Assembly: GCF_015832195.1 (NCBI RefSeq)
Contig: NW_024037374.1
Location: 1,178,001 to 1,242,000, forward strand
DNA length: 64,000 bases
Reading direction: 5' to 3'
DNA from: Motacilla alba alba
Lineage: Eukaryota; Chordata; Aves; Passeriformes; Motacillidae
Both the position numbers and the translations under genes were made by a program. The notes beneath the pieces are model-generated. The model was not told where the DNA came from. It did not search any database and saw only the letters and a program-made list of their open reading frames with translations. This document shows, piece by piece, positions 57,851 through 64,000 of the stretch. Position 1 is the first letter of the stretch. Every line of letters starts with the position of its first letter.

Positions 57851-58429
57851 CAGGTCTGGTTGGCTTGGTGTGACAGGTTCAACTGCCCTTGGCATGTTGA
57901 GGGTCCCTTCTCATGTACCCCTGTAACACTGGGGTTCTGGGCTTTCCTTCAAATGGAAAAGAACTGTCCCTCTCATCCAAGCATCCATGGCCAAAATTAG
58001 GACTCCATGGACAGAAGTGGACGAAACTAGATGAAAAGCTGCCATTACAGACAGGTCTGGCTGGTCTTGGCCTCCTTCCTGATGGCTGGCTCTCACCTGC
58101 CTTCCAAACTCAGGGGCTCTGTGCTTTCCTTCCTATGGAAAAGAACTGGCCTCCTCCTCCAGGAAAAAAAGGGCTGAAATTGGGATTCAACATTCAAAAT
58201 TTCAAATATCCAAGGGTTGCTCCCAGACAAACCTGCCAGGACAGGCAGGTATGTCTGATCTGGGCCCCTGGTGACTGCAGTTCATCAGTGGTCAGTGGCA
58301 GATCAAATCCATTGACTGGATGTCGCTCTGGACGCTTCCCTTGGAGCATCTTTGGGGAGGGAACGCTGGGGCTGTCATCACTGGGATGTCACAGACAGGG
58401 GAACACGGGGGTTCTGAAGTTTCCTTTCT
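57851..58429. other. Segment with ~187 bp-type repeat relatives
   Basis: 57930-58220 resembles the 187 bp repeat (TTCCTATGGAAAAGAACTG elements). No counterpart at this place in arms A or B. No gene. Confidence 0.5.
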
Positions 58430-58790
58430 GTGGAGACCAACGTGACACTTCAGGGCCTCATGAAACCAAGGGGCCATTGTGACACTGTGGGGCCTCGTGG
58501 AACCAAGGACATCATTGCGGCTCTGTTGGGCCGCATGGTCCCACGGGGCCAGTGTGAAGCAGCAGGGCTTTGTGGAACCAAGAGGCCATTGCTGCATTTC
58601 AGGCCCTCGTGGAGTCAAAGGGCCGTTGTGATCCTGCAGGGCACTGTGGATCCATGGAGAGCATTGTGGCATTGCAAGGCCCCATGGAATCATGGAGACC
58701 ATTGTGACACTGTGGGGCCCCATGGAAACAGAAGGCCACTGTGACACTTCAGAAGCAAGGAGAACATTGTGACACTGCAGAGCGCCATGA
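58430..58790. repeat. 37 bp minisatellite block, copy C
   Basis: Reverse-orientation units ending shortly before the LTR. Confidence 0.7.
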
Positions 58791-58854
58791 AACCAAGGGG
58801 ACATGGAACAGATCTGGCTGGCTTGGCCTCCCTGTCAGGGGCCACCTGACAGGT

Positions 58855-59540
58855 TGTCCTAGGGTGACATTATGATGCTTGTATCCCCATTTGTGTGTTC
58901 TGGTTATGCTGGATATTATGTTCTGTGCCTTCAAGACTGGCTCTGAAGAGCGAATGTTTTGTTTTGGGTTTTGTTATCAGCCTGCTCCCCCACGGCTGGC
59001 GGGACACAGAGATGGGGCAGTGCATAGTGCAGCTTTTGCTTTTTGCTGGGCTTTTTGCTTTGCTCTTGCTCTGGCTCTGCTTGCTCCTGCTTCGCTCTTT
59101 CTTTTGCTTTTGCTTCTGCTCATTAGTTAGTTTAGCTAAGCTGTCCGAATCTTTTCTTCTGGACTGTTTTTTCTTTTCCTTTCCCTTTTTGGAACTACTT
59201 GAACCTGCTCTGGACTGGGACCTGGGAAACACTGAGAGTTTGCACCTTGTGGCCTGCAGCAGCCATCCCCAGCACCAGAGGGACTGACAACAGAGCAACC
59301 ACCCCACAAAAGAGACTTTCTGAATTTGTCATCCTTTTCAGAGCGGTGAAAGAGTGTTGTCATCCAGTATTGTTCATTCTGTGTGCTGGGGGCTGCTGTG
59401 CCTGTTAAATAAACAGGTTCTTTCCACTTCTCTCCAAGGAATCCTTCCCGAACTGGTTGTGGGGAGGGGCCATGTGGATTTGCAATCTGGAGGGGCCCCC
59501 TTTTGGAGGTTTCCTCCCAAATTTGTCCTAAACTCGGACA
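58855..59540 (+). repeat. ERV3-type 5' LTR, copy C
   Basis: TGTCCTAGGG to CTCGGACA, closely similar to 6747-7470. The left flank (CACCTGACAGGT) differs from arm A. Confidence 0.8.
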
Positions 59541-59859
59541 AAATTTGGTGTCCAACGCATGGGGCTCAAGAGAGAGTGGAAAAAAAACCTGTTTTGAGTG
59601 CATTTTGGTTGCCATTACTCTGTGTTGGTATAAAGCAGGTAATAGCCATGGTTTTTTAATTCATAATGTCCCTTGGGGTGGAGGCTTGCATGCATTTCTG
59701 GTCCCTTGGGTTTATTTGAGATCTTAATACCTCTATGGACCCTAGGTTTATTTTCTCATCCAGAAATAGCTCTAGTATTTTCCCTAATACATAGTTTTTA
59801 CAGCAGAGGGGCAGTGACCAGAATAGCCACCCGGCTGGCCTTGGTGGTAATGGTTTGTA
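59541..59859 (+). pseudogene. gag: ERV3 leader and gag start, copy C, cut by gap
   Basis: Altered primer site, then the gag start near 59649, where the fourth codon is TAA, with a second stop near 59715. It ends at the gap at the position equivalent to 7785 of arm A. Confidence 0.65.
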
Positions 59860-60859
59860 NNNNNNNNNNNNNNNNNNNNNNNNNNNNNNNNNNNNNNNNN
59901 NNNNNNNNNNNNNNNNNNNNNNNNNNNNNNNNNNNNNNNNNNNNNNNNNNNNNNNNNNNNNNNNNNNNNNNNNNNNNNNNNNNNNNNNNNNNNNNNNNNN
60001 NNNNNNNNNNNNNNNNNNNNNNNNNNNNNNNNNNNNNNNNNNNNNNNNNNNNNNNNNNNNNNNNNNNNNNNNNNNNNNNNNNNNNNNNNNNNNNNNNNNN
60101 NNNNNNNNNNNNNNNNNNNNNNNNNNNNNNNNNNNNNNNNNNNNNNNNNNNNNNNNNNNNNNNNNNNNNNNNNNNNNNNNNNNNNNNNNNNNNNNNNNNN
60201 NNNNNNNNNNNNNNNNNNNNNNNNNNNNNNNNNNNNNNNNNNNNNNNNNNNNNNNNNNNNNNNNNNNNNNNNNNNNNNNNNNNNNNNNNNNNNNNNNNNN
60301 NNNNNNNNNNNNNNNNNNNNNNNNNNNNNNNNNNNNNNNNNNNNNNNNNNNNNNNNNNNNNNNNNNNNNNNNNNNNNNNNNNNNNNNNNNNNNNNNNNNN
60401 NNNNNNNNNNNNNNNNNNNNNNNNNNNNNNNNNNNNNNNNNNNNNNNNNNNNNNNNNNNNNNNNNNNNNNNNNNNNNNNNNNNNNNNNNNNNNNNNNNNN
60501 NNNNNNNNNNNNNNNNNNNNNNNNNNNNNNNNNNNNNNNNNNNNNNNNNNNNNNNNNNNNNNNNNNNNNNNNNNNNNNNNNNNNNNNNNNNNNNNNNNNN
60601 NNNNNNNNNNNNNNNNNNNNNNNNNNNNNNNNNNNNNNNNNNNNNNNNNNNNNNNNNNNNNNNNNNNNNNNNNNNNNNNNNNNNNNNNNNNNNNNNNNNN
60701 NNNNNNNNNNNNNNNNNNNNNNNNNNNNNNNNNNNNNNNNNNNNNNNNNNNNNNNNNNNNNNNNNNNNNNNNNNNNNNNNNNNNNNNNNNNNNNNNNNNN
60801 NNNNNNNNNNNNNNNNNNNNNNNNNNNNNNNNNNNNNNNNNNNNNNNNNNNNNNNNNNN
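59860..60859. other. Second assembly gap of exactly 1000 N
   Basis: Conventional size. Left is ERV3 gag of copy C; right is unrelated sequence. Confidence 0.97.
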
Positions 60860-62580
60860 AATGCTGGAGGGTTTCAAGAAGAGCTTCCTGAAAGCCCAGC
60901 AGTGCTCCATCCCTGCACAGGATCAGGAAGAGGGCAGAACCAGAGACCACCAGGGCTTAACAGAGAGCTTTGGGTGTGCCTGAGAGCAGATGAAGCAGCA
61001 GCACGGTGCCCGAGACTCGGACGCGCCACCGTGCCAGTGCCCGGAGCTCTGTCAGGCAGTGCCGGGATCCCGGGTGTGGTTCTGGTCCCCACAACCAAGG
61101 AATGGCAGCCCCAGCCTCAGACCCAGTCAGAAAGCCAACCAAATGAGACCAGAGGAAGGGCAGCCTTCCAGTTTCTCTTGGGCATGGATGCAAAACAACT
61201 CCGACTGCTTCTTCCTCCGCCTGTGTGTGGGGTGTGCTGGTGGCAGAGGCAGCCAGGTTGTGCTCTGCGTTCCAAAGCCTGTTGAGAGCGGGCATGAAAA
61301 GCGCTGCGTGCACAGCAGAGAGTCCTGGAAGGGGCTGGCAAGAGCGTGCTGTGGGGACAGGGCTCTGGGCTCTGGCCAGGAACAGCCTGGGTTTGCTGCC
61401 GTGAGCGCAGGCAGGAGTTGAGGCAGCTGAAGAGGCAGCGGGCAGCTTGTGTTTCCAGAGGGCCTGGGGCTGCACCTCTGAACCTCCAGCTGGACACACA
61501 CTTGGGGGAATGTGAGCTAGAGCTGGAGTGCCTGTCCTGAAAGGACCTGGAGTCATTCAGCCTTGCCAGCTTTTCTTAACAGTGTGTTGGTGTTCCCCAG
61601 GAAAGCTTCACATGTGGGGAAATGCCTTTGGAGGAAAGGGGCTTGCTTCTCAAGGAAAGTGCTTCCCAGGCAGCTCCCAGTGAGGGAGGTGCAAGTGTCC
61701 CCCTGGGGCTCTCTGTGCTCCTTTCAGTCCTTGAGGCCCATTGCACTTGGCACAGGGGCAGGGCAAGGGAGAAAGCTGTGAAGAGCAGGTTTGGCATCCG
61801 CCTGGACCTGCAGAGACCAACCCAAGCACCTGCAGCAGGGTGTGTTCCCCTCCTTTGGGCAGAGGTGTGAACAGGAGCATCTCTGTCCAGCCACGAGCCC
61901 CAAAGCTGTCTTTGAGAGCTGTGAATTAAAAGGCCTTTACGCACACACTTTTCTCATCTTCCCTTTCTGCTGCGTTTCAACTCTTGGCAATATGCATTTG
62001 CCTCTTGCTTGGAGGAAGCTGCTGTGGCCCAGGGCCAGCACAGGGCTGGGCTGGGTGGGCCAGGCAGCGTGGAGAGTCTTGGCTGATCTTGCTGTGTCCC
62101 TGGCCTCAGAAAAGGCTTGGAAGCTTTGCCTGCCAAGGTGTCCTGCTCATTGACTCTCCCTGTGCATCCTGGAGAGAACAAGGTGGGCATTTCTGGCAGC
62201 TGGGCATCAGCAGGCCTTAAAATGGGGGCGAGTTGTGGAGCCAGCCCAGCTGAGATACCCTGAGAGGAGCCCAGTGCTCCTTGCTCCTCTCTGCTGACAC
62301 GTTTGTCTGGTTTTGGGATGAGCCTGGCTGTGTGAGGGGTGCTACGTGGACACGAGACAGCCGGTCCTGTCCCGCTGGGTCCCAGCAGTGCCTCGCAGCA
62401 GTCCTGCATCCACGTCAGGATGCTGGCCAAGAGAGGTCCTGGAAGCTGAGGCAGCTGATTTTCAGCTTGTGCAGGTGCCTACAGGTCAAGGCCCATGATG
62501 TTCCCTCAGGATATAGCAGTCCTGAGGGGTCTCCCTCATTCAAAGAAATCGGCAGACAAATGCATTGTCTGCCAAAAGCC
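60860..62580. other. Unique-looking sequence, no gene recognised
   Basis: GC-rich in the first part, open in several frames with no recognisable protein. Not present in arms A, B or C. Confidence 0.45.
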
Positions 62581-62582
62581 CT

Positions 62583-62588
62583 TTTATT
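62583..62588 (-). promoter_or_regulatory. Possible polyadenylation signal on the minus strand
   Basis: AATAAA on the minus strand about 90 bases after the stop of the exon candidate at 62675-62800. Confidence 0.3.
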
Positions 62589-62674
62589 GACCTGGCAGGA
62601 AAACAGGAGTCTGCACCCCACTAAAATGCTTCTCCATCATATATACATGTCAGTGGGTTGATGAAGGAATTGTA

Positions 62675-62800
62675 TCAAAAATGCCATCCATCTTTAAACT
62701 GCTGAGGTGATTCGATCGGCAGGGGGTTAGAAATACACTGTGTCACATTCCTGTACTTGAAGCTGATGTCCAGGTGCTGGCCAGGAGTGCTCTCCATGCC
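62675..62800 (-). CDS. Candidate last exon of an unknown minus-strand gene
   Basis: On the minus strand, an acceptor-like CTGATTTAG is followed by about 41 codons ending ...QQFKDGWHF and TGA. The composition looks like ordinary coding sequence and a polyadenylation signal follows. I do not recognise the protein; no upstream exon can be tied to it. It may equally be a pseudogene or chance. Confidence 0.25.
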   Translation of the reverse strand, partial: GMESTPGQHLDISFKYRNVTQCISNPLPIESPQQFKDGWHF

Positions 62801-63099
62801 CTAAATCAGCACAAAGTCTTCCTCATGGCTTCCCTGCACAGGGCTGATTCTGTACTTGCCCTTAGTTCTGCTGGCAGACCATGTCTAAAGCTTTTTGTCA
62901 AGTCACTCTCAGTCAATCAGGCCTGCCAGGTTTTTCTTCTGCTCACTGGTGCAAGTACTCCTGTGTGTCTGTGCTAAGTACTTGTTGGCTAATGGGAATT
63001 GCTTGTGCTTCCTTATGTCAAACAAGGGCCTTGTTCATTGCCAAAGGGGCCTGAGGCCACGCTGCTCCTTGTGGCAGCAGTTGCTTTCCTGTGGAATGT
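62801..63099. other. No feature seen
   Basis: Only scattered short frames. Confidence 0.4.
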
Positions 63100-63360
63100 C
63101 CCACCTCCCCCAGGAGTGAAGAGGGAGCTGGAGAAAGAGCTTGCCAGGCTGCTCTCCATCCTTTCCCAGCAGTGCTGGCTGAGTGGAGCAGTCCCAGCGG
63201 AGCGCCAAGGTGCCAATGGAACAGCCGTGCCCAGGAAGGCTCGCTGGGAAGGGGGATCCAGGAGCCACAGGCCTGGCAGCCTGAGCTTGCCAGCGGGGAA
63301 GGCCTTGGAGCAGATCCTCCTGAGTGCCATCCCACGGCACGTGCAGGGAACCAGGGCGTC
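63100..63360 (+). pseudogene. Decayed CR1-type LINE reverse transcriptase fragment
   Basis: In the frame of 62999-63424, the block from VKRELEKELARLL to ALEQILLSAIPRHVQG lines up with the start of the CR1 ORF2 RT domain as I recall it (the PVSL...PGK-MEQI-LSAI region). Many changes and no downstream RT motifs, so a short relic. Confidence 0.55.
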
Positions 63361-64000
63361 TGCTGGAGGCTGGGACAGCTCTGCGGAGGGACAGGGACAG
63401 CTGGGGGTCCTGGCGGGGTGTTGAGGGATTCTGTACGGGAGTTGGGGGGGGTTGGTGTTGGTGGGGTGTTGGAGAAAGTTGTGTGGAAGGTGAGAGGTGT
63501 TGCCTAGAATTTGAGTCACTTTGAAGGCAGCATCTGTGGTTTGGCACAGCTTTGGTTAGGGAGGGCAGAAAGAACATCTGTGACTTTTCCTGTTCATGCT
63601 CCTGATTCTCCTGCAGGGAACAAGAGGGGAGAGCTGGACTTTACTGGCCACTGAGATATCTGTACCAGCGGCAGGATTAGCCCTCTTGCCATCTACTTCT
63701 TTGTTTGGGCTACTTTAGTAACACCGAGTGAACTTTCATCTCCTGAGAGCTTTTATTCCTTAAGAGAATTAGGATATTATCATCCCTTCATAGAAAACCA
63801 TTTTCAAACCAAAGAATGGCCCTTTTTGTGCCTCTGTGTAGTGTTATGTTCTGTAAAGTGACTCTCAGTGGATGACATTAAGACAAATGAGTCACTGCTT
63901 TGAGATGGGAAGCAAAATTCCAACTCTTCACCTTCTCAGGCCATCCCAATGAATTTGGGAAGTTTGCAACTTTTTGGAGCTACTGGAGCTGAGCAATGGG
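63361..64000. other. No feature recognised
   Basis: A G/T-rich stretch at 63420-63480, then AT-balanced sequence without a coding frame. Confidence 0.4.

Larger units (their letters stand above)
51691..59859 (+). repeat. Copy C: third, direct copy of the outer arm
   Basis: Homologous to arm A from about 1636 to 7785, in the same orientation and order, then cut by the gap. It is longer than the corresponding part of arm A because it carries ~2.2 kb extra minisatellite before the LTR. Its left edge is the ERV2 LTR. Confidence 0.88.

Overview
This is vertebrate DNA, almost certainly from a bird and probably a songbird. A CR1 retrotransposon 3' end, an olfactory receptor of the bird-expanded OR14 (gamma-c) type, and ERVL-, beta- and gamma-type endogenous retroviruses (ERVs) support this. 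There is no operon structure and no bacterial or plasmid feature. Apart from one olfactory receptor, the visible genes are retroviral remnants, and the rest is tandem repeats and gene-free sequence.

Layout. 1-1462: 3' end of an ERV with an open env frame and its 3' LTR (ERV1). 1461-21746: arm A, forward. 21747-22746: a gap of exactly 1000 N. 22747-about 42846: arm B, an inverted copy of arm A. The bases touching the gap on each side are exact reverse complements, so the palindrome is centred on the gap. 42847-43879: a CR1 3' end and a TGACATCA-type array. 43880-51690: a nearly complete minus-strand betaretrovirus-like provirus (ERV2). 51691-59859: copy C, a third and direct copy of the outer 6-8 kb of arm A, cut off inside retroviral gag by a second 1000-N gap (59860-60859). 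60860-64000: unrelated sequence with a decayed CR1 reverse transcriptase fragment and one weak exon candidate.

Each arm, read from its outer end inwards, holds a block with no gene; a ~187 bp tandem repeat; a 37 bp minisatellite; GC-rich gene-free DNA; an AT-rich repeat; a TGATGTCA-rich array; a composite retroviral element of about 9.4 kb (ERV3); a probable solo LTR; more minisatellite in the other orientation; a ~145 bp tandem repeat; and an olfactory receptor next to the gap. ERV3 is an ERVL-type gag-pro-pol body with a second type of LTR and a class I (gammaretrovirus-like) integrase-to-LTR fragment near its 3' end. The receptor is intact in arm A and broken by small indels in arm B.

Interpretation. 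Either this is a real A(+)/B(-)/C(+) ampliconic repeat with ERVs at its edges, or partly an assembly construct made by joining two related contigs head to head across an arbitrary gap. Local 10% divergence between the arms in gag, a ~223 bp difference in minisatellite length, and arm-specific stop codons argue against a trivial mirror copy. The exact symmetry at the gap and the indel-rich receptor in arm B keep the artefact explanation open. All alignments here were made by eye.
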